DNA of 64,000 nt from Zoroaster sp. YZ-2022 (Eukaryota > Echinodermata > Asteroidea > Forcipulatida > Zoroasteridae). Under the pieces are notes generated by a model, which searched no databases, was not told the origin of the DNA, and saw nothing but the letters and a program-made list of their open reading frames with translations. Of the stretch, positions 27,101 through 41,400 are shown piece after piece. Location: NCBI GenBank assembly GCA_029582265.1, contig CM055823.1:5580001-5644000 (forward strand), read 5' to 3'. The position numbers and the translations under genes are program-made. Numbering within the stretch: position 1 is the stretch's first letter; every line of letters begins with the position of its first letter.

Positions 27101-30100
27101 TTTTGGGCAACCATTTTATGTATACGTACAAATGTATGAAAAGAAATTGCCATAGTTCTGAATGATTACAGAAATTCATTTTATTATACAAAGTGTTGTA
27201 TTCATGTGTAGTGTTGTATCTTTTAGTCGGGGTTTCTGAGAGATAAACGTGCTTCCGAAAACTTTCCTAAGTAAGAAACTCTTGATAACCAAGACTAACT
27301 GAGCGTGCTCTGTATAGTGGATTTTTTCCCCAACCGGACGAAATATGGAGCGCCGGATTTCTTTGGGGAAAATATGAAAAAATATCATACCGTTTCTATA
27401 GCCCTTTTCACACTAGTCAAATCCCCGAGGTCTTCCCCGGGGAATTACAGTCGTCGTTTTCACACTTTAAAACCCTCCTACACATGGAGGCCACTCCGAT
27501 CCACAAAATTCTGTTCTTTAGCAACCTTCAGTACATACATGTACAAGCCTGCTGTCCTTTCCAAGTAATCTTGCAAAATCAACTGTGTGCCACCCAAGGC
27601 CAGTGTAAATGTTTGAACATATTAGTATGGCCTGCAATGTATCAATGGGAGACCACTTTACCCTGCAATCTCAGTGGTGTGACCGAGTGCACAGAAGGGT
27701 AACCATAGGAGGCCACTGGCAACAGCTAATGGCTTGGAGTGGCCTGAATGGGTTGTTTCCAAAATTGCACTGATTGTAGAAGGGTTAAGTCTCCACAGCA
27801 TACTAATGAATGCTGTATCACGCATTTGACAATTAGGTCATTGGCAAGAAAAGAGTGGCTGGTATGAGGCGTAGAAAGCAGCCACTGCCAACTGACGTCA
27901 GGAGTACCAGTTTAAATCACCCTAGCCTACAGATCTGACATCACGCTTTGAGCTACAGGTGCGTGAATTACACCAGATCCTCGCCGTGCGGCTGCCATAT
28001 TTCCCCCGGTGTTCAATTTTGACCTTGGTTGGTAGCTAGCGCGCGAGCCTCGACAGCGTGGCGTCAGATCTTCAGCACAAGGTATCCAATGAAACCCCTT
28101 GAATGGTACGCCTGGAGCCTGTCTATATCCTTGATATAGGTTCAAGCCAGGGGACCAGTCTACACTCACCCTTGCTCTCATGTATCCCAACTCACTGTTG
28201 AATTCTGGGAAGATGTTGTTGACTAGAACTTGTTCCATCCGTTCTTTGTACATCTTTTTCTGTTCAGAGAAAAAATGAGATTAGCTGATAAAATAACATC
28301 AGAGTTACCAAGTTATTATTATAAATGGTTCACTGAATTAAAAAAAAAAAATATCAAAAAATAAATAACTCAGCTAGGCGATTATATAAGCCTCTACATG
28401 AAGGTCTGGGCAAAGGCTGTGTCTGGCTGGGCTTCTCTTGGTACATCTCTTGGATGCACCAAGACTTTGGCCCTCCTCTCTTACCGACAAGAAGCTATTT
28501 TTAACATACTTTGAGCAAGATGTCAGCCATGGTTCCCACCATGTGCATAACGCCATCTTTCTTCCTTGGCTCCATTCCTGGCTCAGTCATGACCTGCATA
28601 CAGAATCCCATGGTCTTCTGTAGAACTTCCTTTCTCTTGCCAGCACAGGATCGAAGGACTGTCTGAGCCGCAGCGACTGGCGATATAAAGTCCTCAAAAG
28701 CATCTGCAAAATTATGTACGAAATAATGTTTTTTAACCCTCCTACTGTTTGACCATTTGAAACCATTCAAAATTTCCACTTTCAAAAATGCCCATTGGTT
28801 TTGTACACACATGGTGATACCAACAGTGTTGGTAGCAAGCTTTACTACCATTCAAATCCATTCAAATGCATAGAAGGTCCATTGATTCACCACTTAGAAG
28901 TATCCAAACAAGGTTTTGTATTAGCTGTACTACCATTTGGAAAGATCCAAACAAGGTTTTGTATTAGCTGACCTACCATTCAAAACCATTTGGGGGAATC
29001 AATACTGTACAGTTATTTCACCATTCAAAACCACAAAAGCGAATGGTTTCAAATGGTGGATCAACTTGTATGAAAAAGGTACCAGAAGTAGGAGGGTTAA
29101 CCCATTTATTACCCAAAATACCTTAACCCTAACCCCTTCAGGGTTGTGATTTGACTAAGTAAAATGGTTAACAGCGTTTCTTTTAACCAGTTCACGTCGG
29201 GAATAAAAAAGTTTTTCTGGGCCCCTGTGGCGGGGTTTCTTTTTCCCACACACACGTTAATGGAAGCTTCCACAGCACGTGGCCGGCACTTCCGAGCACG
29301 TGTGGCTCAACTGAGCATGCATACAAATATTCCGGAGTTTCCTGTGGTGTGTTTAGACGCTCTCCGATCTGCGGTGCAAAAAAAAAATTGCATGTATACA
29401 CGGCCTCCGACGCGAACTGGTTAAACTAGGACACTGATTCCATGCCCTGTTGAAAGTTCTGATTGTGATGATGTCCCTTTAAATTGTCAGGGTTTATCCA
29501 AACATACCAAACTTGATACGTATGTACTCATACGGGTCCTCATTCCATAATTCCTCGTTTTCATCAGTGTAGCACATCAGTGGAAACAGAACTTCCTGAA
29601 TAATGGGCTATCGTAGGCAAAAAAAAGCAAGATAAATAAAAACCAAATAAGTATCCAATTGTGTTGAGATCGAAAGTAAACATTATTTCAAAGGAACTGT
29701 ATCAGTATGCTCTGATAGACCTTATGCATATGACACAAACTGAATATCGCCCTCTACCAGAGGCAAACGAAGGTCACTCATTGGTTCATGTATGCACACT
29801 GTGTGTATACGCACACACAGCGCGCATACATGAACCAGTGAGTGACCTTCTCTAGCCTCTGATAGAGGGCGACCTTCCGTTTGCAACATCATATGCATAA
29901 GGTCTATTGTCTTCAGGAGAACTACGAGTTCTTTTCAGAACTACTTACTACTCAAGAGAATTTTCCACACGGTGTCACCGCAGTCTTTACTTATCCTTTT
30001 CACCATGCAAAGCTACAAATCTAGCTACATGGTGTCACCGCAAACAGTCTTCACTTATCCTTTTCACCGTGCAAAGCTACAAATCTTAGTACATGGTGTC

Positions 30101-33100
30101 ACCGCAAACAGTCTTCACTTATCCTTTTCACCGTGCAAAGCTACAAATCTTAGTACATGGTGTCACCGCAAACAGTCTTCACTTATCCTTTTCACCGTGC
30201 AAAGCTACAAATCTTACTACATGGTGTCACCGCAAACAGTCTTTACTTATCCTTTTCACCGTGCAAAGCTACAAATCTTACTACATGGTGTCACCGCAAA
30301 CAGTCTTTACTTATCCTTTTCACCGTGCAAAGCTACAAAGCTTACTTAAAAATTATTTGACATCAATTATTTGACGGAGTGCCATGGTTGAGCGGTTTAG
30401 TGCATCGGATTTGTGTTCTGATGGCTGAGTCGTCAGAATGTGGGTTCGAATCCCAACCGCGACCATGGTGCTTGTGTCCTTCAGCAAGACACTTTACCAT
30501 AATTGCTTCTCTCCACCCAGGGGTAAAAATGGGTACCTGTGAGGGCAGAGTTGGTTGTTGTGTTTGATTAGCCCTATATGCGATGTAATGGCAGCAATTG
30601 AGCTGTATACTCCCCAGGAAGCTGAGATGGTTTCAGGAATGATTTACGCGTCTGATGAGCAGGGGTAATAATATAATGTGCCTTGAGCACCAGTTTAGTG
30701 GATACGTGCGCTATATAAGTCCACATTATTATTATTATTATTATTATCATTAAGCTTGGGTGACAAGACAATATCGAACATCGCGATACCTTTTTTTATT
30801 TGATTACGACATCAAGAACCTTTTTATTAAGTTAACCAGATATCACCAAATCGTGATTAAAAGAATATATTGCGATTGAAAAAAAAAATCACAATTGTTA
30901 GGCGAGTCAGAAATTCCATGAAAACAAAAGCAAACTACTTCAGTGGGTAGCCACTGAAAATTCCTATGAAAATGCATGCGGAATGGCTAAAAGTCAAACT
31001 CACTGGTCTGACCGGCCAATGAAAAAAAAATGTCAAGGGCAACACCCGTAAATGTTCAGAAAAAAACATTTAACTGACCTGGATGTGTGGTTTGATGAAC
31101 TTCCAAGCAAACGCATGACTAACTCTGTAAAAAGAAACAAATATTAGGCCATGAATAAAAATTTAAAGTTATGATCATCGTAAAGTATGGTGGCTAAGAC
31201 AGGCCTCACAAATCGGACAAATGCTCATACCTCTATGTGAACAAGTTCTTTAAAAACAGCACGGTAGAATTCCAATCGATCCAGCGATTTTGGCTGCAAT
31301 TGGACATCGTCTCATAGCAAGAAATCTAAAAATGCTGACGTGCGGGTCCGAGGCAAGAAACCGGACTTTTATTTTTGGCCTTGGGGACAAGGGCCAAAGC
31401 CGTGGAACAGCCAAGCCTTTGAGAATCCCGGCCAGGCCCAGGCTTTTCCCCCTGCCTACTAGCCTATATAATGAGCTCTGCTTGCCTGGGCTAGGCCCTC
31501 CAGAAGCCAGGCCCTCCAGAAGCCAGGCCCTCCAGAAGCCAGGCCCTCCAGAAGCCAGGCCCTCCAGAAGACAGGCCCTCCAGAAGCCCAGGTAATGTTG
31601 ATTGGCAGGTACTGTATTGTTACAGGATTAGGACTCACAAAAGACAGATTAGGAGGCCAGGAAGCCTGGGCCGGCCGGGCTTTTCAAAGGCTTGGCTGTA
31701 CCATGACTTTGGCCCTTGTCCCTTATGTATAAAAGAGTTTTTAGTACATGATCATACCCGGTGTTGACGTAGTTCAGAGCTTGTTGTAGTACTCTTGGAG
31801 CCACATACCATTTTTGGCGGTACTGATCTAGAATTCCGAGTATAACTCTAAGCGTAGAAGCTGCAATACAAGATCATATCATAAATTTTTTTAATTTGCA
31901 TTGATAAATTGCTTTTTGGATATCAGGTCAACTATCTCACCTTGTTTTTCCAAAAAATAGGCAGCGGGCCTGAGTCTCCCTTTGGTCTGGAGGACAAAGC
32001 CCCCTGAACCTCCTGTGGGTAGCGGGCCTGGGTCTCCCTTTGGTCTAGAGGACAAAGCCCCCTGAACCTCCTGTGGGTAGCGGGCCTGAGTCTCCCTTTG
32101 GTCTAGAGGACAAAGCCCCCTGAACCTCCTGTGGGTAGCGGGCCTGGGTCTCCCTTTGGTCTAGAGGACAAAGCCCCCTGAACCTCCTGTGGGTAGCAGG
32201 CCTGGGTCTCCCTTTGGTCTGGAGGACAAAGCCCCCTGAACCTCCCTGTGGGCAGCAGGCCTGGGTCTCCCTTTGGTCTGGAGGACAAAGCCCCCTGAAC
32301 CTCCCTGTGGGCAGCAGGCCTGGGTCTCCCTTTGGTCTGGAGGACAAAGCCCCCTGAACCTCCCTGTGGGCAGCAGGCCTGGGTCTCCCTTTGGTCTGGA
32401 GGACAAAGCCCCCTGAACCTCCTGGATGTTTAATTTTGGAGGATTTACAGACTCTCCACATCCCCACAAACAAGAAACTGGAGGTTTGGAAACAATACAG
32501 GCTGCTTCTTTCTTTCCTTGGTGGCTACTTCTCTTCTTTTTCAAACAAATTTTAGACAAAGGGAGATTTGTAAGAAATCATGAAATCAGGCACAAATCCT
32601 GAGAAGTCACAGTCCTGGATAAAGTGTGGTTTCTGTGCTTGGAATTTGTTATCAGCGGAACATCCTGTGCAAAGAAATCAATAAGCGGTTTATCAGCAAC
32701 TTCCGTTTCATTTTGATTCTGATTTCTTGCAGGATATGTGGTATTCAGTATATCGGTGAGACTCACTTAAACGGTTCTACGGTCACAGATCCGAAGCCAA
32801 ACCCCATAAGCTTGACACTCCTGTGGGCCAGCACTTCAATCTACTTAAATCATTCCATTTCTGACATGATTTTGCAGGGCGTGAGGCGCTTGGTAACCGC
32901 AGGGAATCGGTTGGTATCACCAGAGAAAAGATGTGGACCGGGCGTATCCACACCATTCGACCCCATGGTCTCAACATACAGCAAGGGAATGACTAATTTT
33001 TCCTTTCTCCACAGATATTTGTACATAATACGTTTGTTTTAAATTGGTCTTGCTTGGTACTTTGTCTGTTCCGTTTTCCTCTCCCTGTCTGATTCATTGC

Positions 33101-36100
33101 TTTTCACTAATCTCATAATCTCTTCCTCTCGGCAAAAACTCCTGGTACTTCTATTCAAACTTAATCCCCATTTTGTCCGCTCCTAGGACCAGCACCCGAC
33201 TTTAAAGTCATTTTTAAAGCACAGCACGGCAGAATTCCAATCGATCCAGCAATTTTGGTTGCAATTGGACATTATTTCACAGCAATAAAAAAAATATATA
33301 AAAAAATAAAAAATGCTGATCCGTGGGTTTGAGGGGACACGCGCAAGAGACCAGAAACAAGACTTCTTTTGAAAACACTGATAATTTACTTTTAACTCTC
33401 CTACAATCAGTGCAATTTTTGAAATAACCCATTCAGGCCACTCCAAGCCATTAATAACTGTTGCCTGTGGCCTCCTATGGTTACCCTTCTGTGCACTGTC
33501 ACACCACTGAGATTGCATGGTAAAGTGGTCTCCCATTGATACATTGCAGGCCATACTAATATGTTCAAACATTTACAGTGGCCTTGGGTGGCGCACAGTT
33601 GATTTTGTAAGATTACTTGGAAAGGACAGCAGGCTTGTACATGTATGTACTGAAGGTTGCTCAAGAACAGAATTTTGTGGATTGGAGTGGCCTCCATGTG
33701 TAGGAGGGTTTATTAACCCTAACCACCCTGAATCCATCAAAATCCATCCCCCTGTTTTGGAGGATTTCGGCGGATTCAGGATATCTCCACATTGAGCATA
33801 TGGCGGACTTTGATGGATTCAGGATTTCAATAGTTTTTAACTGCTTGGTCATGTTGGTTGATGTATTTTGATGGATTATAGCAGAGCTGCCAACTCTTCC
33901 GGATTCTGCGGAAGACTTCGCGTATTTGACGGTAATTTACTTACTTAAAATATATGCAAGGAGGCCTCTCCTTTTGGCACCAAAAGGAGAGGCCTCCTTG
34001 CATATATTTTAAATAAGTAAATTACCGTCAAATACGCGAAGTCTTCCGCAGAATCCGGAAGAGTTGGCAGCTCTGATTATAGTTACATGTACTGTACATG
34101 TACAGCCAACACTTGTATGTGTTAGATTTTGATGGATTCTATGCAGCAACATACTATACAAATTTTCATGTGAGCATGGTATCCTGAATCCGCCAAAAGT
34201 CCGCCAGAAATTTAGTGGTGGATTTTGGCGGATTCAGGATATGTCCAATATCTACACTGGCGGATTCTGATGGATTCAGGACACCAGCATTTTGTGTGTG
34301 ACAAAAACGGTGGATTTTGGTGGATTCAGGATACTTTCTAGTAAAAATACCCAAGGGGTTAGGGTTAAAAAGAAAAGCAAATGCTTCGAGGTATAATTTT
34401 TCACAAAATAATCGTCAAAAGCTTGGTTTTAAAGTGAACGTTGCCAATACTATTCTAATACTATTCTATTTGCTCACCTGAAAATGTCTTGAGAAACCAA
34501 TCTGAGAATTTCACATAATCCTTCACAACATTTCCAGGGCTTCCATACCTGTAACATTGAATAATAAGTCATACTCATATAGCGCATTATTACATGACTA
34601 GATAAACGCACAGCCCTAGTGGCATATATAAAATGTTCAGTTGAAATTTTAAAATGTCATTTACGGGTAATTGGAACCGAAAAATGGAACTGGGTAATGA
34701 CAGTTTCAGTCTGGTATCCGGGTACCTGGATACCCGACACTGCCTTATTATGAGCTGCAGTCCTATAGGCCCTTTTGAGGAGTGTCGTGGCCGAGCGGTC
34801 TAGCTTACCGGACTCAAGTTCTGGTGTTAGCAGCAGAATGTGGGTTCGAATCCCGGCCGTGACACTTGTGCCCTTGAGCAAGGCACTTAACCATGATTGC
34901 TTCTCTCCACCCAGGGGTTAAATGGGTACCTGTGAGGGCAGAGTTGGTTGATTAGCCCTATATGCGCTGTAATGGCAGCAATTGAGCTGTATACTCCCCA
35001 GGGAGCTGAGATGGTTTCAGGAATGATTTATGAGCCTTATGAGCCTTATGAGCAGGGGTAATAATATGCACCTTGAGCACCACTCAGTTGGTGGATACGT
35101 GCGCTATATAAGTCCACACATTATTATTATTATTATTATCCTTGGTTTCATTACCAGAAAGATGTTAATCCTGTCTGTACATGACTGACAGAGGGCGCTG
35201 TTCATGTAAACAGCAACTTGTCACCAGGGAATTAACATATGACTGGTTAACATGTGCTTTGGATTCACAGTCTAGGTTTGACGGTTACCAGGGAAGAGTT
35301 TATTTAGCATTTATATGCAGTAGCGGTTAGGGACGGCAGCCAAAGTCATGGTGCAGGCAAGCCTTTGAGAAGCCTGGCCAGGCCTGGGCTGGGCTATCTG
35401 ACCTCCTAGTCATAATCCTGTAAAAATTACAGTAGCTGCCAATCAAACTATCATGGGCTTCTGGAGGGCCTAGCCCAGCCAAGTAGAGCTCATTATAATG
35501 GCTGCAGTTGTGAACAAAAGACAGCTGAGGTGTCAGTCAAGTCCGTGTTAACAATAAGAGCTATTTGAGATCTATTCATTTAGTAAAGGGTCTTTTGTGC
35601 TCAGCTAGAGGATTATATAGGCCCACAGGCCTGGGCAAAGCCTGGGCCTGGCCAGGCATCTCAAAGGCTTGGCTGTACCATGACTTTGGCCCTCCTCCCT
35701 TAAGGTATCCGAGTGCAGTAGATGATTTTTTTTTCATGCTGATAAATAAAACTGCAAAAAAAATAACATGCACTTGACCGGGTAGACTGGGTGTACTTTC
35801 ACCAATAGAGCGCTATGCCGTGCACGGAATGGATATCAATCAAGTTTATCCATACCTTTCAAAGACTCTGGCGAGAATGTGTAGAGCCCACTTCTTGACT
35901 TTCCAACAGGGCAGCTCGGGCCGATCGTCAATATCCACTTGCAGAGATGCCTGGAATAATAGACAGATTTGAGACGGGCAAATCAGACTACTTGAGTCGG
36001 ACGCACGATGTCTGTAAAATGTCATTTTTAACCCTCCTACTACTACAAGGGTCAAAATCAGTCAAAATGTTGATATACTTGCCAAGGTATATCTAGTGCA

Positions 36101-38418
36101 CTTAAAAGTCAAACACTGTCAAACCTGACGTGTACTAAGTACATTTACAGGTCGAAATGCGTCAACCGGTTTTGACTGGTAAAAGCATTGTCTGGTATTG
36201 TTCAGAGTGGTCAAAATGACGGCAAAAACCAGTCAAAAATGCCCCTGTGTTGCACATTTGGGTCAACAGTCAAAACAGGCAGTTGACTGGTTTTGACCTC
36301 TATAGCAACTTCCCACTGAAGTGCAGCTAGAGTAGGAGGGATTTATTAAGGATGTAAATATATAAGAATCAGGTTTCAATAAGGCCAAACAAAAAGAAGA
36401 ATGTCATCATTTTGGTCATCATTTTGGTTTTTGCCAACAAGTGAAATACGTGATACATGTATACGCGGTTATTGGAACCAAACCAAACTTCCTATAGACA
36501 AAGTATGGTGGCTAAGAGAGGCCTCACAAATTGGGCAAACGTTCATATCCCCGAATTCCAATCTATCCAACAATTTTGGCTGTAATTGGACATCGTTTCA
36601 TAGCAACAACAACAACAACAACAACAAAACGAGAAGTGCCGATGCACGGGTCTGAGGCGATGCGTGCAGAGACCAGAAATCGGAGAATTTTTGGTTTGGC
36701 TTAACCCTAACGATCCCCATCCAGCCAAACTCCAACACCAGGGATTGTTGGAGTTTGATGGGTTGAGTACTGTGTACTTCTGATATAGCATGTGTAAAGT
36801 GTTGGAATATGGCTGGATGAGTACTGTATGTGTGCAGTAACAGTGTTGGATTTTGATTGAGTGAGGACGGTGGTTCTACTAGCATGCAACATTGTTAGAC
36901 TTTGAGTGGAGAGAGTGTGTGTATGCAACCTGCTGTAATAAACAACTGATAAAGGCAAATATTGTACTTAGGTATGCTTGGCATTGTGTCTAACATCATA
37001 CAACTAGAACCTACCATTTATTCCATAGGGTGTTTTAGTTTTTGTATAGTTAAGTTTTTTTAGCATGAAAACAATTGTTGGATTATGATGGGTTGAGTAC
37101 TGTGTTACTCCAGTGTTCAAACTTTACTTTGGGCCATGTGTCCCCACTCAATCAAAATCCAACAGCTAAGGGCCTGTTGGAGTTTGATGGGTTGAGTACT
37201 GTAAACCAGCAACAGTCAACCATGGTGTTGGGATTTGATAGGTTGAGGAACGTTTCTAGTAAAAATGCTTAGGAAGTTAGGGTTCATGTACTACACGTCA
37301 GGTTTGACAGTGTTTGCACTTCAGGAGACTGAAGTGTGGTAATTATGTTGATAGCAAGTTTACAGTCGTTGTATACAACTGGTTATCTCAAATAGCATTA
37401 ATTGTGCATTCTATTCTGTGAACAGAATGTTTGGTCGCAAATTTACTTGTAGTGCGTTACAAACAACATCTTACAGGGGTGTGCTTTGACAAAAGAATCA
37501 AATCCTGAAAGATGGGTAGTGGCAGCGTGTCAGCCAGGGTTTGGAGATTGGGCGTCCAAATTTGTTATTCTTTGAAAAACAGGGTGTCCAAAACTTTAAC
37601 TCATACTTTTGCATGTGTTATTACAAATAAAACAGGGTGTCCATTTCGCAAACTGGGCGTCCAAAAGACACCCAAAGGTATTGCTGGCTAATACTGATAT
37701 TTCTTGCACGAGATACATAACAGCAAAAGAAACGTCACCCCCTAAATTTTGATAATTCTGAGAACGTGTTTAGCTTATGTGTCCTCAGACGTCATGCATG
37801 ACGAATTTTGAGGTCAACCAAATTTGCCACATTATGTTCGTGTTACACTCCATACTCATAATATTCTTCATTGAACAAATTATATTAATTATAAAATGAA
37901 AATAATAAATATTTTTAGGGGTGACGTTTCTTTTGCTGTTATGTATATCTTGGCAAGTATATCAACATTTTGACTGATTTTGACCGTTGCAGTAGTAGGA
38001 GTTTTGATGAAGGAATATATTAAAATTGCACTACTTACCTCAGGGATTGGCCGGCCAACAATGGTCTGCAGAATCTCCATCCACTGGTCGAATTTGAAGA
38101 CCTCTTTATTGACCAAATCCAATGGGAGATGGTACTACGCAGAGATAAACGCAAATTAAAAACATACTAATTTATGATATCGTTTTGGTTTGTGGTAACA
38201 CCATGTGTTTATCTCAACTATCGCTAAGCGAGGTATGGGGTTCTGAAAAGAAGTTTTTTTTACGGGCAGCTTGTCGCTAAAAGTAAGATTATGGTTCAGG
38301 GAGAACCAGTAACAGGCAACTCGTTTATTAACTAAAGTGAGAACGTGGTTCCGGGAGAACCATGGGGGTCTTCTTTAGGTTTCGATTAGAATGCTCTAAT
38401 CATTGTCAAGAGATATAC

Positions 38419-38456
<38 letters not shown>

Positions 38457-41400
38457 GATTTTTAGCGCGCACATATCCACCCTGCTGGGCGCTCAAGGCG
38501 CAGAAACAAAGAAAAACATGAATACAAACAATATTCAATGATGGCATAGGGGGGGGAAAAAAAAAAGAAAAAAAAAGGAAATTTTAATCAATTTTGTCAA
38601 TGGAACATTATTAATTTCCTTTTGGTTTTGTGGTAACACGATGTGTTTATCTCAACTATCGCTAAGCGAGGTACCGGGTTCTGAAAAGAACGTTTTCGGG
38701 CAACAGTACCTCAACTGTCGCTAAAGTGACATTATGGTTCAGGGAGAACCAATGTCAGGCAACTCGTTTCTCAACTATCGTTAAGTGGGAACTTTGGGGT
38801 GTCCATTTAGCAAATTGGGCGTCAAAAAGTCACCCAAAGGTATTGCCCGGGTCCCTCTCTGCTCTAGAGGACAACGCCCCCTGAACCTGGATGTTTAATT
38901 TTGGAGGATTTACAGACTCTCCACATCCCCACAAACAAGAAACTAGAGGTTTGGACACAATACAGACTACTTCTTTCTTTCCTTGGTGGCTACTTCTCTT
39001 CTTTCAAGAAAATGTCGAGGCAAAGGGAGATTTGTAAGAATTCCTGAAATCAGAAAAAAATCCTGAGAAATCACAGGGCCTGATCTTACCTGAATCATGG
39101 CATAGACTATCTTTAGAATCTGCTTCTGCATCAGAAGTGACAGGTCCGAGGTGTCTGGTAAGAGCTGGATACAGCGGTGATGGATAATGGGCAATAAACC
39201 TAACATAGCCATGTTAAGTGGCTCACGATCTTCAGGCTTCTTGTACCTGATAAAAAAAATTAAACATTTTTATCTTCGTTTCATGGACAATGTATGTTCA
39301 AGGGACAAGAAAGTTGAAAGGGGGTAGGCATACATGTTAGGGAAGAGGGCCAAAGTCATGACACAGCCAAGTCTTTGAGAATAAGTAAGAGTAATTGCGG
39401 TGACACCATGTGAAATGCTCAATTGAGTAGTAATTAGTTCTGAAAAGAACTGGAGGTACAACTCGACGTTTCGATCAGTATGCTCTGATCGTCCTCAGGA
39501 GAACTGAGGACGATCCTGATGACGATCCTCTCCTGAGGATGATCAGAGCATACTGATCAAAACGTCGAGTTGTACCTCCAGTTCATTTCAGAACTAATTA
39601 CTACTCAATTGAGCATTTCACATGGTGTCACCGCAATTAGTCTTACTTATCCTCCTCACCATGCAAAGCTACAAGTTCTACAAGTCCAGCCACCACAGGC
39701 TACCTGGCCTCCCAATCAACCTAACCTAGCCCAGCCAAGTAGAGCTCCTTATAATGGCTGCAGTTGTGAACAAAAGACCGCCAAGGTGTCAGTCAAGTCT
39801 GTGTCTGATATATTCTTTAGTAAAGGGTCTTTTGTGCTCAGCTTGGAGATTATCCAGGCCCTTGGGCCTGGGCAAAGCCTGTGACTTGCCGGGCTTCTCA
39901 AAGGCTTGGCTGTACCACGTGGACCACGTGGAGTGTCGTGGCCGAGCGGTCTAGCTTACCGGACTCAAGTTCTGGTGTTAGCAGCAGAATGTGGGTTCGA
40001 ATCCCGGCCGTGACACTTGTGTCCTTGAGCAAGACACTTAACCATAATTGCTTCTCTCCACCCAGGGGTTAAATGGGTACCTGTGAGGGCAGAGTTGGTT
40101 GATTATCCCTATATGCGCTGTAATGGCAGCAATTGAGCTGTATACTCCCCAGGGAGCTGAGATGGTTTCAGGAATGATTTATGAGCCTTATGAGCCTTAT
40201 GAGCAGGGGTAAATAATATGTGCCTTGAGTACCACTCAGTTGGTGGATACGTGCGCTATATAAGTCCACACATTATTATTATTATTACATCTGTTAACCC
40301 TCCTGTAACTGCAACAATCAAAATCGGTCAAATTGTTGATATACTTACCACGGTATATCTAGTGCCCTTAAATCGAACACTGTCAAACCTTACGTGTACA
40401 TTATTACAGGTCAAAATGAGTCAACCGTTTTTGACTGGTAAAAGCATTGTCTGGTATTGTCGAGGGTGGTCAAAATGACAGTCAAAAATCAGTCAAAAAT
40501 GCCCCTGTGTGCACATTTGGGGTCAACAGTCAAAACAGGCAGTTGACTGGTTTTGACCTCTATAGCTACTTGCCACTAAAGTGCAGCTATAGTAGGAGGG
40601 TTAATGGTCTATCAAAGAGCTACTAAAAAAAACTACGAAGGACCAGTACAGTGCAGTTGTTAACATTAATTTCGATCACTGGTCAAAATTTTGAGACACT
40701 CCTTGATAACAGGCCAAAGTGGCAGTGGCCTCAACATTACAAAATCCAAAGTAACTCTCGCACGATTCCAGTTACTTACTCGTAATTCTTGACCAACTGA
40801 TATACAGCAATGAGCACTCCATGCAGTGTACCAGGATTATCCAGCCCTAGATAGTTGGACATGGTGTCTAGAACGGTCTCCCATCGGCCGGGATAGTCGT
40901 ACTTCAAAATGACACTCAAGCAAACAGCAAGCTGGACCCTGGAGATGAAGATAGCCCAAAATATTAACTCTCTTACTCTCAGAACAATTTTCCAGCAAAT
41001 TGACAGTTGATTCAAAACTAGACAACTGTTTAACATGAATGGTGGATAAGCTGTGCAGCTATTAGTACCATGTACAGTTTAGATGCATTCACCACACAGT
41101 ATCATTTGACAACTGTCTGTTTAAGAATGGTGGATAAGCCGTGTTGATAACAGTACCATGCACAGTTTGGATGCATTCGCCACATGGTACCAGACCTGAA
41201 ATTTCATGGCACCCCTTACAAAAGTTCCCATCTATAGACATTCTGATATTCTAATGGAAGGGCCTTTTACTCAGAAAAAGTGGTCTTGCCCCTACAAGAA
41301 TGAAATTCAAGGCCTGAGAGTATGTTTAACATTCAAAACCATTTGACTGATATTGAACGGTCAATCAACAGGATGGTTATAAATACTCAAGTGCATTTCC

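Noticed and set aside
32045..32559. Frames with repeated [14 protein letters not shown]
   Set aside because: 58-bp minisatellite in a dispersed repeat, antisense translation only.
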